A stretch of 41,351 nucleotides of DNA from the IMG/VR virus record IMGVR_UViG_3300037042_003303, positions 1 to 41,351 of that record, one strand, 5' to 3'. Both the position numbers and the translations under genes were made by a program. Below the pieces are notes generated by a model. It had not been told where the DNA came from. It made no database searches and saw only the letters and a list, made by a program, of their open reading frames with translations. Positions 7,445 to 16,012 of the stretch are shown here, piece after piece. Position 1 is the first letter of the stretch. Each line of letters begins with the position of its first letter. Source of the DNA: a virus.

Positions 7445-7984
7445 TCAGCGCCCCGTCCGCAACCGCGCGTCCAACTCCTCCTCTGCAAACGCGGCTAACT
7501 CACGTTCCACGATGCTTTCTGGATCTAGCGGTGGCTCGTTGACCCATTCAAGCCTGCGCTCCCATTCGGCTAACGATCCGTGCGCGGCGGGCCATTCACC
7601 CGCAGCAACAAACGCGCGCAACTCCTCCAACGCTGCAACGCCGCGCGGGCGGTACTTGTCACGCGCCGCCTTGGCGGTGCGGATGGCTTTTTTGCGGCTT
7701 TTTTCAAGCACAGCCAGTCGGGTGCCAAAGGTTCCCCGTGGAATGTAAAATCCACCGACTTTGACGCTATCCAAGCGGCCTAATGTTTGTAACTCTTTGA
7801 CTAACGCTTGTTTTTGCGCTCCGCGTTCAACCGCACGAAGATTGTGGGCGTGGCGTGCGTCCTGCGCGACCGCAACGACGCGCGCCTCGTTCACGTCCAG
7901 CCACGCCGCCAGTTCGGGCGCCGCAACCGCCCGGAACGCATCGGGGGACTTTTCGATGATGGCGTATACCGTTTGACCCGTCAT
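7445..7984 (-). CDS. Hypothetical protein with shared N-terminal segment
   Basis: A 179-residue, mostly helical protein. Residues about 14-45 (VAAPELAAWLDVNEARVV) align with the N-terminal segment of the DdrB-like, SNF2 and DUF3560 proteins nearby. The middle is strongly basic (EKSRKKAIRTAKAARDKY), suggesting nucleic-acid contact, and the C-terminal third is acidic (IVERELAAFAEEEL). No enzymatic motif. Start ATG has AGGTG eight bases upstream. Own promoter (8000-8044). It could be a small accessory factor of the same putative delivered complex as its neighbours; that is inference from the shared segment and position. Confidence 0.6.
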   Translation of the reverse strand: MTGQTVYAIIEKSPDAFRAVAAPELAAWLDVNEARVVAVAQDARHAHNLRAVERGAQKQALVKELQTLGRLDSVKVGGFYIPRGTFGTRLAVLEKSRKKAIRTAKAARDKYRPRGVAALEELRAFVAAGEWPAAHGSLAEWERRLEWVNEPPLDPESIVERELAAFAEEELDARLRTGR

Positions 7985-7999
7985 GTTTCACCTACTGCG

Positions 8000-8044
8000 G
8001 GCGTAGCCCGTTACGCGCGCCGCTACCAGTGGTGGACGTGCTAC
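8000..8044 (-). promoter_or_regulatory. Recurrent promoter element: GTAGCAC box, 32 bp, TACGCC
   Basis: Minus strand: GTAGCAC (8038-8044), 32 bp, TACGCC (8000-8005), 15 bp before the ATG at 7984. It directly abuts the large hairpin at 8044-8085. Confidence 0.6.
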
Positions 8045-8085
8045 GCGCCGGCGCTGGGGGAATACCAGAACCCCGCGCCGGCGCG
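8044..8085. terminator. Large GC-rich hairpin after the 8099-8761 gene
   Basis: Arms CGCGCCGGCGC (8044-8054) plus GGGG and their complement CCCC (8071-8074) plus GCGCCGGCGCG (8075-8085), with one bulged T and a loop of about 11 nt. It has no T tract, so it may work as a Rho-independent-like or RNA-stabilising structure. It lies between the stop of one unit and the promoter box of the next. Confidence 0.45.
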
Positions 8086-8098
8086 CACTACGCCACCC

Positions 8099-8761
8099 CT
8101 AGCGTAACTGGGCGCCCATGAATCGAACAGGGTACGTCCATCGAACCACGGCGCGAATCTCGCGGTCGGTGACGGGCGCCTCAACCAGTTCCGCGTGTAC
8201 CGTGTCGAGGCGCAGGTCCGCATCCACGTCCGCGCCTTCGGTGGTGTGGTGGCCGTCCGCACGGTAGGTCCGCGCCTCGGCGTCAACGTCGACGTGTTGA
8301 TAGAGCGCCTCTTCCGCCGCGCCTTCGCTCGGATGCGTGGTGTCGCTAAGCGCGTCACGCACCAGACCGGGCCAGATGCCAGCGAGGTAGGCGCGGGCGG
8401 CGGGGCGATCCAGCGGGGCGGGGATCGCGGCCTTGACGGTTTTTTGGGCGGTCAGCGCCGTTGGGTGCGTGACCTCCCAGACGAACGTACGCCCGCGCGT
8501 GTGTAGCTCGGACTCGTCCCCGCCCTCCTCGGTGCGCTTCCCGCGCGGCCGCCACGCGTGCCGCGGGATCCCGGTCCCGGCGGCCTCAACCGCCTTCTGT
8601 GCCAGCGGGACCGCCCATGCCTGTACCGCCTCGCGCTCGTCGTCCGTCATGCGTGCCCCCTGTAGCATACGCATAACCACTTGCGCGTTACGGTCAAGCC
8701 AGTCGGCGAGCGGCGGGGGCGCCGCCGCGCGCAACGCGGCGAGGGTTTGGGTGGGCGTCAT
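8099..8761 (-). CDS. Hypothetical protein with shared N-terminal segment
   Basis: A 220-residue protein. Its first 30 residues (TPTQTLAALRAAAPPPLADW) are nearly the same as those of the SNF2 protein at 11001-14258, although the DNA has diverged. The rest is not recognised: a charged region (WRPRGKRTEEGGDESELH) and alternating strands toward the end (REIRAVVRWTYPVRF). The ATG overlaps the stop of the upstream helicase gene (ATGA), so it is the last cistron of the four-gene unit 14265-15692, 11001, 8758, 8099. Conserved position next to two helicases suggests a subunit or cofactor. No enzymatic motif is seen. Confidence 0.6.
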   Translation of the reverse strand: MTPTQTLAALRAAAPPPLADWLDRNAQVVMRMLQGARMTDDEREAVQAWAVPLAQKAVEAAGTGIPRHAWRPRGKRTEEGGDESELHTRGRTFVWEVTHPTALTAQKTVKAAIPAPLDRPAARAYLAGIWPGLVRDALSDTTHPSEGAAEEALYQHVDVDAEARTYRADGHHTTEGADVDADLRLDTVHAELVEAPVTDREIRAVVRWTYPVRFMGAQLR

Positions 8762-11004
8762 CGACGGCCTCGGGGCTTGCCGAGCACGGCGGACACGGTC
8801 GGCGTGTACCTCACGGTCTTGAACGATCCCGGCTCAAACAACCGGGCGTCGCGCTGGGTGACCGTGTGGTGGGTCGCGGTCGACGTGACCGACGCGGCGG
8901 CGTAGCCGTGCATCCTCGCCCAGTGTGCGGCCGTTTTCGGGTTCCATGCGCGGGCGGAAAACACAAGGGCTTGCACGTTCGCGGTGCTTGGTAGCACGTT
9001 CTCAGGGTTCTTTTTACCCTTTTGCTTCACAGTTCCGCGCGCGCCTTCCTTTTTCAGCTTGGCGCCGATCAACCCGCCTTCGGCCAGCAGTTCGGCCATG
9101 ATCTCGCCGATCGGCCGCGGGTCCGCGTCGCCCGTCGTCGCGATCCGCTCGCCGCCGATGATCCGGTCGCTGATCTGGCGCTTTCGCTCGATAGCATCGT
9201 TCATAATCTGGTCGATCGTGTCGGGGGCGTACAGGTACCAAATGACCGCGCCGCGGGTCTGCCCGATACGGTGGATGCGGTCTTCGGCCTGCTCCTCGTC
9301 CGCGGGCGTCCAGAACCGCTCGACAAACACCGTGTTTGACGCCCGGAACAGGTCTAGACCCTCTTTTGCGGCCTGCGTGCCGATAAACACGTCATACTTG
9401 CCAGCTTGAAAGTCATTGACGCGCCGGTTTCGCTCCTCGCTCGACACCGAATCGGCGCCGCCGATCGTGGTGAAGCGGATCCCCTCGGAACGCAGCCCGT
9501 CCTCGATCGCCCGGACGACGTGGTGGTGCTCGGCGAACACGACCACCGGTTCGCCCTGCTCCACCAGCGACGAAATAAACTCGATGGCGGCGGGCACTTT
9601 CGCGGCGCCCATCGCGCGGCGCAGGTACCCCACCTTGACCAGCGGTTCGTTTCGGAGCGTCCGGCTGACCTCCTCCTCGACCTCGCCGTCGATCTCGGCG
9701 TCGGTGGGGCGCTCGTAGGTCGGGTCGGCCGCCTCACGCGCGGCGATGCGGGCGAGCACCGCGCGCCGCTTGTTGTCGTATAGCCACGGCTCAAAGTCTT
9801 TGACGACCTTGTTATATTCGCGGATGTCGTCGTCCGTTAGCTCGATCGGCTGCATGACGCGTTGTTTCGCGGGTAGGTCTTTCAGAACGTCGCTTTTCAG
9901 CCGCCGCACGGAGATACACGACAGGAGCTTCCGTAGCCCGTCCTCGTTCCGGGTGCCGGTGAATTGCTTGACCGTGCGCCCGCGGCCGATCGACTTGTTG
10001 ACGACGTTGGTGTACTGGTCGCCGAAATCGCCGCGCGCCCCGAACGTCTCGGCGTCCAGCATGGATAGCTGGTGATGAAGCTCGATCACGTTGTTTTTCA
10101 GCGCCGTACCGGACAACAACAGGACGTGCGGTACCTGCTCGGCGAGCGCGAACGCGGCTTGAGAGCGCGCGGCTTCGGGTTCCTTGACGTAGTGGCTTTC
10201 GTCGCCAACAAACAGCTTGACGCCCCACGCGGCCAGCGGTGCAACGTACTTGCCGAGCAGCGACCACGTCGTCAAGATAATCCCCTTCCACCCGGCCGGC
10301 GGGAGAGCTTGACCGCCGGCCTTCAAGACGTGGACGGGGACGTGGGGGAGCCAGCCGACTTTACCGGTCGACGGGTTGCCGCTGATCTCGTCGCGCCACT
10401 TCAGCAGGACCGACGCCGGCGCGACGATGACGGCCGGTAATAGCTCCTCGGGGTCGACCACGATCGATCCGAGCGCCTGTATGGTCTTGCCGAGCCCCGG
10501 CGCGTCCCCGAACAGCGCGCGGTACCCCGTCAGTTTCGCGAACGCGATACCGACCACTTGATAAGGGAAGGGGAATAGCTGCTTCCCCGTGCGCGGGTTC
10601 ATGGGGAGCCGGGCGCGGAGCCGTTCGACCACGTCGGCGATGACCGCCTGACCGATCGGGCTCCGTACCGCGGCGGGATCCGGAGCGCCAGACATATCGG
10701 CGAGCGGATCGCAGCGTAGCGCCTCGGCATCGAACGCGCGCTTTTGCGACCCGAACGCCTTGATCAACGCCGCCGCGGTGCCGGGCCACTCACCCGCCAT
10801 CGCCTCGGCGACCATCCACGCGCGCGCCGCGCGGAAGGCCACATACGGGCGGCCGGCGGCATCGGTGCGGACGCGCACCAGCGCACGCACGCCGGGGCGG
10901 TCTAGCCACGCGCGCCCGCCCTCCGGCGGTACAGGGAGGCGCACGCCGCCAGACGGCGTCAGCGTCCACGCGAGCACGGGCGCACCGCTACGGCCTGCGG
11001 TCAT
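8758..11004 (-). CDS. SNF2-family helicase, ZRANB3/SMARCAL1-like
   Basis: A 748-residue SNF2 ATPase. Motif I GDAPGLGKT (Lys173), motif II DESH (in GDESHYVKEP), motif III LLLSGTALKN, and motif VI EDRIHRIGQTRG are all present. The DESH box and the following YVK are typical of the annealing-helicase group that includes ZRANB3 and SMARCAL1, which rewind or remodel DNA. Residues 670-748 form a separate module (VQALVFSARAWNPKTAAHWA...) that recurs in the protein at 34311-35429. It lacks the N-terminal segment seen in its neighbours. The region before motif I matches that of the next SNF2 protein (RCDPL, FPYQVVGIAFAKLTGYRAL), so the two are probably tandem duplicates. Coupled by ATGA overlaps on both sides. 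Confidence 0.88.
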   Translation of the reverse strand: MTAGRSGAPVLAWTLTPSGGVRLPVPPEGGRAWLDRPGVRALVRVRTDAAGRPYVAFRAARAWMVAEAMAGEWPGTAAALIKAFGSQKRAFDAEALRCDPLADMSGAPDPAAVRSPIGQAVIADVVERLRARLPMNPRTGKQLFPFPYQVVGIAFAKLTGYRALFGDAPGLGKTIQALGSIVVDPEELLPAVIVAPASVLLKWRDEISGNPSTGKVGWLPHVPVHVLKAGGQALPPAGWKGIILTTWSLLGKYVAPLAAWGVKLFVGDESHYVKEPEAARSQAAFALAEQVPHVLLLSGTALKNNVIELHHQLSMLDAETFGARGDFGDQYTNVVNKSIGRGRTVKQFTGTRNEDGLRKLLSCISVRRLKSDVLKDLPAKQRVMQPIELTDDDIREYNKVVKDFEPWLYDNKRRAVLARIAAREAADPTYERPTDAEIDGEVEEEVSRTLRNEPLVKVGYLRRAMGAAKVPAAIEFISSLVEQGEPVVVFAEHHHVVRAIEDGLRSEGIRFTTIGGADSVSSEERNRRVNDFQAGKYDVFIGTQAAKEGLDLFRASNTVFVERFWTPADEEQAEDRIHRIGQTRGAVIWYLYAPDTIDQIMNDAIERKRQISDRIIGGERIATTGDADPRPIGEIMAELLAEGGLIGAKLKKEGARGTVKQKGKKNPENVLPSTANVQALVFSARAWNPKTAAHWARMHGYAAASVTSTATHHTVTQRDARLFEPGSFKTVRYTPTVSAVLGKPRGRR

Positions 11005-14000
11005 CGCCGACGCCGCTTCAGCATTAGCCGCACAAACTCCGACCTGTTTTTACGCCGAAATACAGTTTCGTACGAGTCATCACCCAGCACCGCTTCGGTC
11101 AGGGCTGCCTTACCCTTGTTCAGCTTGTGCATGTAATCGTCCACGCTACCGGCGTGGTATTGATCCCGCGCTCCTGCATAGTTTAGGTGCAACTTGATGA
11201 TCTCGACTGGTTTTTTCTGACCGATACGGTAGATCCGATCTTCGGCTTGTACCTCGTCTGCCGGCGACCAGAAACGATCAACAAAGATGGCCTTTGCAGC
11301 GCGCGTCAGGGTCAACCCTTCACGCGCGGCGGTGGTCGCGATCAGCACATCGATCTGACCCTGTTGGAACCCTTCGGCGATGGCGGCCCGCGTAGCCGGC
11401 AACGTCGACCCCTCGATGGTGGCGAAGCGCAGCCCCGCAGCGGCGCACGCGTGCTCCAAGGCGACAACGGTTGGCAAGAACGCGGTCCACACAATGATCG
11501 ATTCTTTTAGTTTGTGGATAAGATCAATCGCAGCAGGAACCTTGATTTTGCTTGCAAGCTGTCGAAGCTCCGAAAGCTGCGTAAGGGCTTCGGCCTCCAT
11601 CGACCGCGTAACGGACTCTTCGACTTGTTCACGGATTATCTGCGACGCGGTATCCGGGTCTAACCCCATTTTTTCAATCTCGGCGCGTACGCGCGGGGTA
11701 ACCTCCGACTCAAGCCACGCGCGGAACGTCATGTCGGCTTTTTGGTACTTGACGCGCTCTTCGGGCGTCATCTCAACGCCGATCATTATACGTTTTTTCG
11801 GGGGAAGGTCTAGGACATCGCCTTTTTTCCTTCGGATTAGGGTACAGGCAAGGCGCGTGCGTAGCTCCTCGATGCGCTCCAACCGCAATTCAGTGGTGTC
11901 CTCCCCATCGTCATTAGGCGCACGATAGGACTTGATCGCGTCAATCCCATCATATTGGGCGCTGAACGCCTTTTGTGTCCCCCACACCTTCGGGTCAACG
12001 GCCGAGAGGAGCGGGTGTATTTCCTCCAGCGCATTCTTGAACGGGGTACCCGTCAACAGCACCAGATGGGGGATTTGGGCGCCGACCGTCTGTAATGCCT
12101 TCGACCGCTGCGTTCGGGTATTTTTTCCGTAGTGGGCTTCATCCACGATCATCAGCTTGAAACCCGCATCTACGATCTCACGTTGACGCGCGACCAGCGT
12201 ATCCCACGAGCACACGACGAAGCCCGCATCCGCGATCCGTCCGGTGTCCTGCGTGACGTCGCCCGGAATGTCCTCAAAGACCACCGGGCGTGCGCGCGCG
12301 ACGGCGCGGATGCGCCGGCCCCCGACACGCTCCTCGACTTCGACCTCGTCCGCGTCTTCCGCGGTGGTACTGCCCCGCAAAATCTGCACGGGCACGCGCA
12401 TCCGCCCCGTCCACCGTAGGATCTCACGCGCCCAGTTATACACGACGCTTGCGGGAGCAACAACGAGGCATGGCAGGTTTTCATCTGGATCTGCGATAAC
12501 ACACCCGATACCTTGGATTGTTTTGCCAAGACCCATGCTATCTGCGATCAGCGCGCGGTATCCTGCCAGTTTCGCGTATGCGATACCGACCTCTTGGAAC
12601 GGGAGCGGCGATAGCCCCTTCGGGCCGTGCGCGGCGAACGCTTGCCGGACGGCGGCGATGGCTGCGCGCGCCTTCGGATTGGTCACGACATCTGGGGACA
12701 CCGCCTGTGACAAGGCGACAAGCGGTTCGCACCGCTCCACCTCCGAATCCATCACGGTCGCCACGCCACCGTATGCCCGCGTCATAGCCTCGGCCAAACG
12801 GGGCACTTCGGAGCGGATAAGGTCTAGGAACGCCCGTAAACCCTTTTCGTTCACGACGTAACGCCATCCGGCCCCGTCAAATGTCAGGTCTTTGTTCCAT
12901 GGTCGGAGCATACCCCACAAATCTCGGGAGACGCGGTTCAGCCAAATATGAATCCACTTCTGCTCTTTATCCACAAACAACCGTGTTTTTGGGTCACGTA
13001 CGCGACTCGTTACGGTCTGCACCTTCCAGCGACCCCCTTCGGCCGTCCCCGCATCGCGCGATTGCTCCAGCGAAGAGCGCGCGGCGCTCCACGTCGCGGC
13101 GTTCGCTTCTACCGCATCCGCGAACGCGTAGTGACCGCGCGAACGCGCAAAGGTGACCGCTTCTGCGAGCTTTTTGGGGTCAACGGACAGCGTCGAAGCG
13201 TAGCCCTGTGTACGGCCATCCGCGCCCGTAAGCCGGTCGTACCCGGCACTCGGCCCGAATGTAGCGGCGGACCAGTCCAACGCGCGGCCGGACGGAAACC
13301 ACAGGATGCGGAACCGTTCTTTATCCCAAACATAGCGAACACCTTGAACCGTTCCCTGTCCCGGCGGGTACTGCGGCGCTTGGACGCGTGCGCGCTCCAC
13401 GGCTGCGCGCTCAACGGCTGCGCGGGCTTGCGCCTGCTCCGCTTTGACCTCTTGCGCCCAACGAGGCGCGGCGGCGCTTATTACGGTTGCAAGCTCTTTT
13501 TTACCGTAGGCTTCTAGTAGCTTGGTAAACTCCTCGACCTTGTCCGTGTTTCGTAGGACAATGTGCCAACGATTATCAATGGGTAGGGCCGTCCAATCTT
13601 CTTTGCGTTTTAGGTCCAGACCGAGCTTTTCGATCTGGTTTTCGACGTGGCCTGCGGTGCTCATATCACCCCAAAAAACCGCGATAGCCCCCGTGTCGGG
13701 GCTGACGCGCCACTCACCGTCAACATTCCGGCCGGTACGGCGTGCGTTCACCGCGGCATCCGCGAACCGTTGCTGGCGTGCGCCGATCGCCCAGTCCCGC
13801 ACACGTTCAACGAACGCGGACACAAGTTCGGCACCTCCTAACTGTGTTTTTGCGTATTTTATTAGGGATTGTGCGGCGCGGTAATGGTCTTCGGGAGAAA
13901 TGTCAGGCAGATCAAGTTCTCCGTAAGCTGCAAAGAATCCAGCGTCCGCCGCGCTAAACCCGCGTTTATCCTTCAGCATTTTACCGGTCATCGGGTCGTA

Positions 14001-14258
14001 ATGCGTGCGATCCGTTAGCGTTTGCGCCCATGCTTGAAGCTGCGCCAACGCGACGTCGACCGGGATGTCAGCCGCTAAAAATCCGGGGACGGCGGGCGCT
14101 GGCCTCGGCGTGCGCGTACCCCGTTGCCGTTGGGGTGTGGGGGCACTTTGCGCGCGGGTCACGGTAGCGCGCAATAGGTCTAGGTTAGCCGCGATCCACG
14201 CGGCGAGGGGTGCCGGCGCGGCGGCGCGGAGGGCATCGACGGTCTGTGTCGGGTTCAT
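11001..14258 (-). CDS. Large SNF2-family helicase with extended N-terminal region
   Basis: A 1085-residue protein. Residues 1-30 are the shared N-terminal segment. Residues 60-500 include repeated beta-rich modules (WRVSPDTGAIAVFWGDM; VRYVWDKERFRILWFPSG; KWIHIWLNRVSRDLWGM) without a family I can name. The SNF2 core starts near 545: motif I DSMGLGKT (576-580), DEAH box in VDEAHYGKN, TGTPFKN, and RIYRIGQKK as motif VI. The helicase C-terminal lobe is followed by a basic tail (LKRRRR). In P1 the DarB anti-restriction protein joins methyltransferase and helicase domains; here helicase and methyltransferase (35489-37669) are on separate genes. The ATG start lies 6 bp after the DUF3560 gene stop. 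Confidence 0.85.
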   Translation of the reverse strand: MNPTQTVDALRAAAPAPLAAWIAANLDLLRATVTRAQSAPTPQRQRGTRTPRPAPAVPGFLAADIPVDVALAQLQAWAQTLTDRTHYDPMTGKMLKDKRGFSAADAGFFAAYGELDLPDISPEDHYRAAQSLIKYAKTQLGGAELVSAFVERVRDWAIGARQQRFADAAVNARRTGRNVDGEWRVSPDTGAIAVFWGDMSTAGHVENQIEKLGLDLKRKEDWTALPIDNRWHIVLRNTDKVEEFTKLLEAYGKKELATVISAAAPRWAQEVKAEQAQARAAVERAAVERARVQAPQYPPGQGTVQGVRYVWDKERFRILWFPSGRALDWSAATFGPSAGYDRLTGADGRTQGYASTLSVDPKKLAEAVTFARSRGHYAFADAVEANAATWSAARSSLEQSRDAGTAEGGRWKVQTVTSRVRDPKTRLFVDKEQKWIHIWLNRVSRDLWGMLRPWNKDLTFDGAGWRYVVNEKGLRAFLDLIRSEVPRLAEAMTRAYGGVATVMDSEVERCEPLVALSQAVSPDVVTNPKARAAIAAVRQAFAAHGPKGLSPLPFQEVGIAYAKLAGYRALIADSMGLGKTIQGIGCVIADPDENLPCLVVAPASVVYNWAREILRWTGRMRVPVQILRGSTTAEDADEVEVEERVGGRRIRAVARARPVVFEDIPGDVTQDTGRIADAGFVVCSWDTLVARQREIVDAGFKLMIVDEAHYGKNTRTQRSKALQTVGAQIPHLVLLTGTPFKNALEEIHPLLSAVDPKVWGTQKAFSAQYDGIDAIKSYRAPNDDGEDTTELRLERIEELRTRLACTLIRRKKGDVLDLPPKKRIMIGVEMTPEERVKYQKADMTFRAWLESEVTPRVRAEIEKMGLDPDTASQIIREQVEESVTRSMEAEALTQLSELRQLASKIKVPAAIDLIHKLKESIIVWTAFLPTVVALEHACAAAGLRFATIEGSTLPATRAAIAEGFQQGQIDVLIATTAAREGLTLTRAAKAIFVDRFWSPADEVQAEDRIYRIGQKKPVEIIKLHLNYAGARDQYHAGSVDDYMHKLNKGKAALTEAVLGDDSYETVFRRKNRSEFVRLMLKRRRR

Positions 14259-14264
14259 GGGCGG

Positions 14265-15692
14265 TTACTCCACGCTCGGGCGCGTAGCTTCATGGTCCTT
14301 GACGTCGCGCTTGACGGCGTCCTTACGCCAACGCGCCTCGGCGGCATCGGCGCCGTGCGCGCGGTAGTACGCGGCGCCCGCGTCTTCCTCGGCGACCGCA
14401 AGCTCGCCACGCCGAACGAGCCAGTCTTTCGCGGTGGCGGCGATGACGGCCAACGCTTCCGCAGGCGTCCCCGTAGCCCGCGCGATAACCGGGCCGTCCT
14501 CACCACCGAACCCGCGCAACCGCAGGACGTAGCCGCCCGCCGTTGGCATCGACAGGAAAGCTACATACGAGGGTTCGTTACGCGCGTCCAAGCGCCCATA
14601 CCCGAGAATGAAGGATCCAAAATAATCGGTGCCGATCTTGATCGCTCCGAGCGCCTTTTTCGCGTTCTTTTTCGCGTGGCCGGCGTAGTCAGCATCGGCG
14701 GCGCGCGGTGGCGAAATCTCACGGAGCCGCGCGTATACCGCCTGCGCCGCCTCCTCCGGGGTCGCGGCGGTGCCGTACTCGACCGACCCGAACGACGGGC
14801 CGCGCCCATACGGGGTCTCCAGCGCCGTCGCCGACGCGCCGATAAAGAGCACCACGTTACGGTCGGTGAAACGGGCGATCTGTTCAGAATACTTGATCGC
14901 ACCCGTCGCTTTGCGGATCCCGCTGCGAATCGCGGCGGTAATGTCGGCGATCCGCTGGTCGCGCTCAACGCGCGATAGCTCGCGCTCGACGCGGGTAGCG
15001 GCGTCCTCGCGACCTGCGGCTCGATACTCGGCGTGCTCGGCGCGCTTCTGCTCGGTAATGCTCGCACGCATCGCGGTATCATGGCGTGCGATGTCGCGCC
15101 GGTGCCGCCCTTCGGAATGGTGGCCCACCTTGATCGGCTCGCCGGTGTGACCCTCCAGCGCACCACGGGCGCGCTGGTAGGCGGTGGTCGACGCCGCCGT
15201 CCGCCGGGCGGCGCGCGCCTCGTACATCTCTGCACGGGCGCGGAGGTATTCGGCCTTGGCTTCCCGCGCTTCGGCCCGCGTACCGGTTTCGATCTCAAAC
15301 GCGACCTTGAACCCGCCGTCGTTGAGGTACTTTTTGATCGCCCGCAGGCCCAATGTCGGGACGGGCGTACCCACCGAACCCTGACGGCGCCAGATGCCGA
15401 GGCTCCGCACCCACAGGAACCCGAACCGCTTGATAATCGTGGCGATGTCGGCATCACGGGCGAACGTGGCGATCGTGCCGTCCGCGGGCGTGTGGCTGAT
15501 CGTCACGGCCGCGTCGGCCTCCGATTCGGGGACCACGATCTGATCAACGGATAACACTTCATGCAGCAGAACGCCGATCAACGCTTGATTATCCGCCCAC
15601 CATTCCGCCGCTTCGGTGTCAGGATGCGCGGCCTTCCACGCAGCGCGCAACGCGTCGCGGGTGCGAAGGATCTGGTGAGCGGTGAGCGCCAT
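14265..15692 (-). CDS. DUF3560 protein
   Basis: A 475-residue protein. The signature of DUF3560, GHHSEGRHRRD, is at residues 190-200, preceded by a helical arm of alternating Arg and Glu. Residues 62-135 (VTISHTPADGTIATF ... RFGFLWVRSLGIWRR) match residues 158-230 of the methyltransferase at 35489-37669, so the two proteins share a module. The C-terminal half contains an alpha-beta region (VVLFIGASATAL). Residues 1-45 hold a weaker version of the shared N-terminal segment. DUF3560 proteins are found on phages and plasmids with helicases and methyltransferases; activity is unknown. I chose ATG 15692 rather than the GTG three codons upstream because GAG lies eight bases before it. Confidence 0.75.
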   Translation of the reverse strand: MALTAHQILRTRDALRAAWKAAHPDTEAAEWWADNQALIGVLLHEVLSVDQIVVPESEADAAVTISHTPADGTIATFARDADIATIIKRFGFLWVRSLGIWRRQGSVGTPVPTLGLRAIKKYLNDGGFKVAFEIETGTRAEAREAKAEYLRARAEMYEARAARRTAASTTAYQRARGALEGHTGEPIKVGHHSEGRHRRDIARHDTAMRASITEQKRAEHAEYRAAGREDAATRVERELSRVERDQRIADITAAIRSGIRKATGAIKYSEQIARFTDRNVVLFIGASATALETPYGRGPSFGSVEYGTAATPEEAAQAVYARLREISPPRAADADYAGHAKKNAKKALGAIKIGTDYFGSFILGYGRLDARNEPSYVAFLSMPTAGGYVLRLRGFGGEDGPVIARATGTPAEALAVIAATAKDWLVRRGELAVAEEDAGAAYYRAHGADAAEARWRKDAVKRDVKDHEATRPSVE

Positions 15693-15731
15693 CGTACACA
15701 CTCGGTAGCAAGAGCCGGCCTGTCACCGGGG

Positions 15732-15776
15732 AGCGTAGCCCCGCGCACCGGCATCGGGCAACCCGCCCCGTGCTAC
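15732..15776 (-). promoter_or_regulatory. Recurrent promoter element: GTAGCAC box, 32 bp, TACGCT
   Basis: Minus strand: GTAGCAC (15770-15776), overlapping the TAG stop of the lipoprotein gene, then 32 bp, then TACGCT (15732-15737), 39 bp before the ATG of the DUF3560 gene. The box lies in the loop of a small CCCCG/CGGGG hairpin. It would drive the four-gene helicase unit. Confidence 0.6.
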
Positions 15777-16012
15777 GGGGTGTCGGCGCGACACCCTGTA
15801 TCGGGGATCAACTGCTCGACAGGGATCAAGTCTTCGCCCGCGCTTTCGCAGTAGCACGCCCGGTCGACCACGACGCCCCGACGCGGCGCACACGCCCGGT
15901 CGCACACGTCCTGCGCGGCGCCGTTATCGGCGTCCGTATGGGTGAAGATCCAGCCCGAACACGCGACGACAGCGCCGAACAGCAGCAGCGACGCGAGATC
16001 CTTGGCGGTCAT
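15773..16012 (-). CDS. Small Cys-rich lipoprotein
   Basis: A 79-residue protein. It begins MTAK, then a hydrophobic stretch LASLLLFGAVVAC, ending at a lipobox-like VVAC (Cys18), so it is probably exported and lipid-modified. Five further cysteines follow (CDRAC, CYC and one near the end), suggesting disulfides outside the cytoplasm. Size and layout recall outer-membrane spanin subunits of phages, but no partner inner spanin is evident. The start ATG overlaps the stop of the upstream gene. A longer frame to 16117 exists but overlaps that gene by more than 100 bp. It is the last gene of the unit from 20191. Confidence 0.65.
   Translation of the reverse strand: MTAKDLASLLLFGAVVACSGWIFTHTDADNGAAQDVCDRACAPRRGVVVDRACYCESAGEDLIPVEQLIPDTGCRADTP

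Noticed and set aside
14265-15701. GTG start at 15701 for the DUF3560 gene
   Set aside because: The ATG at 15692 has a better placed GAG and starts the shared N-terminal segment; the GTG adds three residues without a ribosome site.
4467-15856. GTAGCAC on the plus strand at about 4.47, 8.99 and 15.85 kb
   Set aside because: These lie within coding sequence, lack the hexamer at 32 bp by eye, and do not precede a plus-strand gene. They are counted as chance copies.
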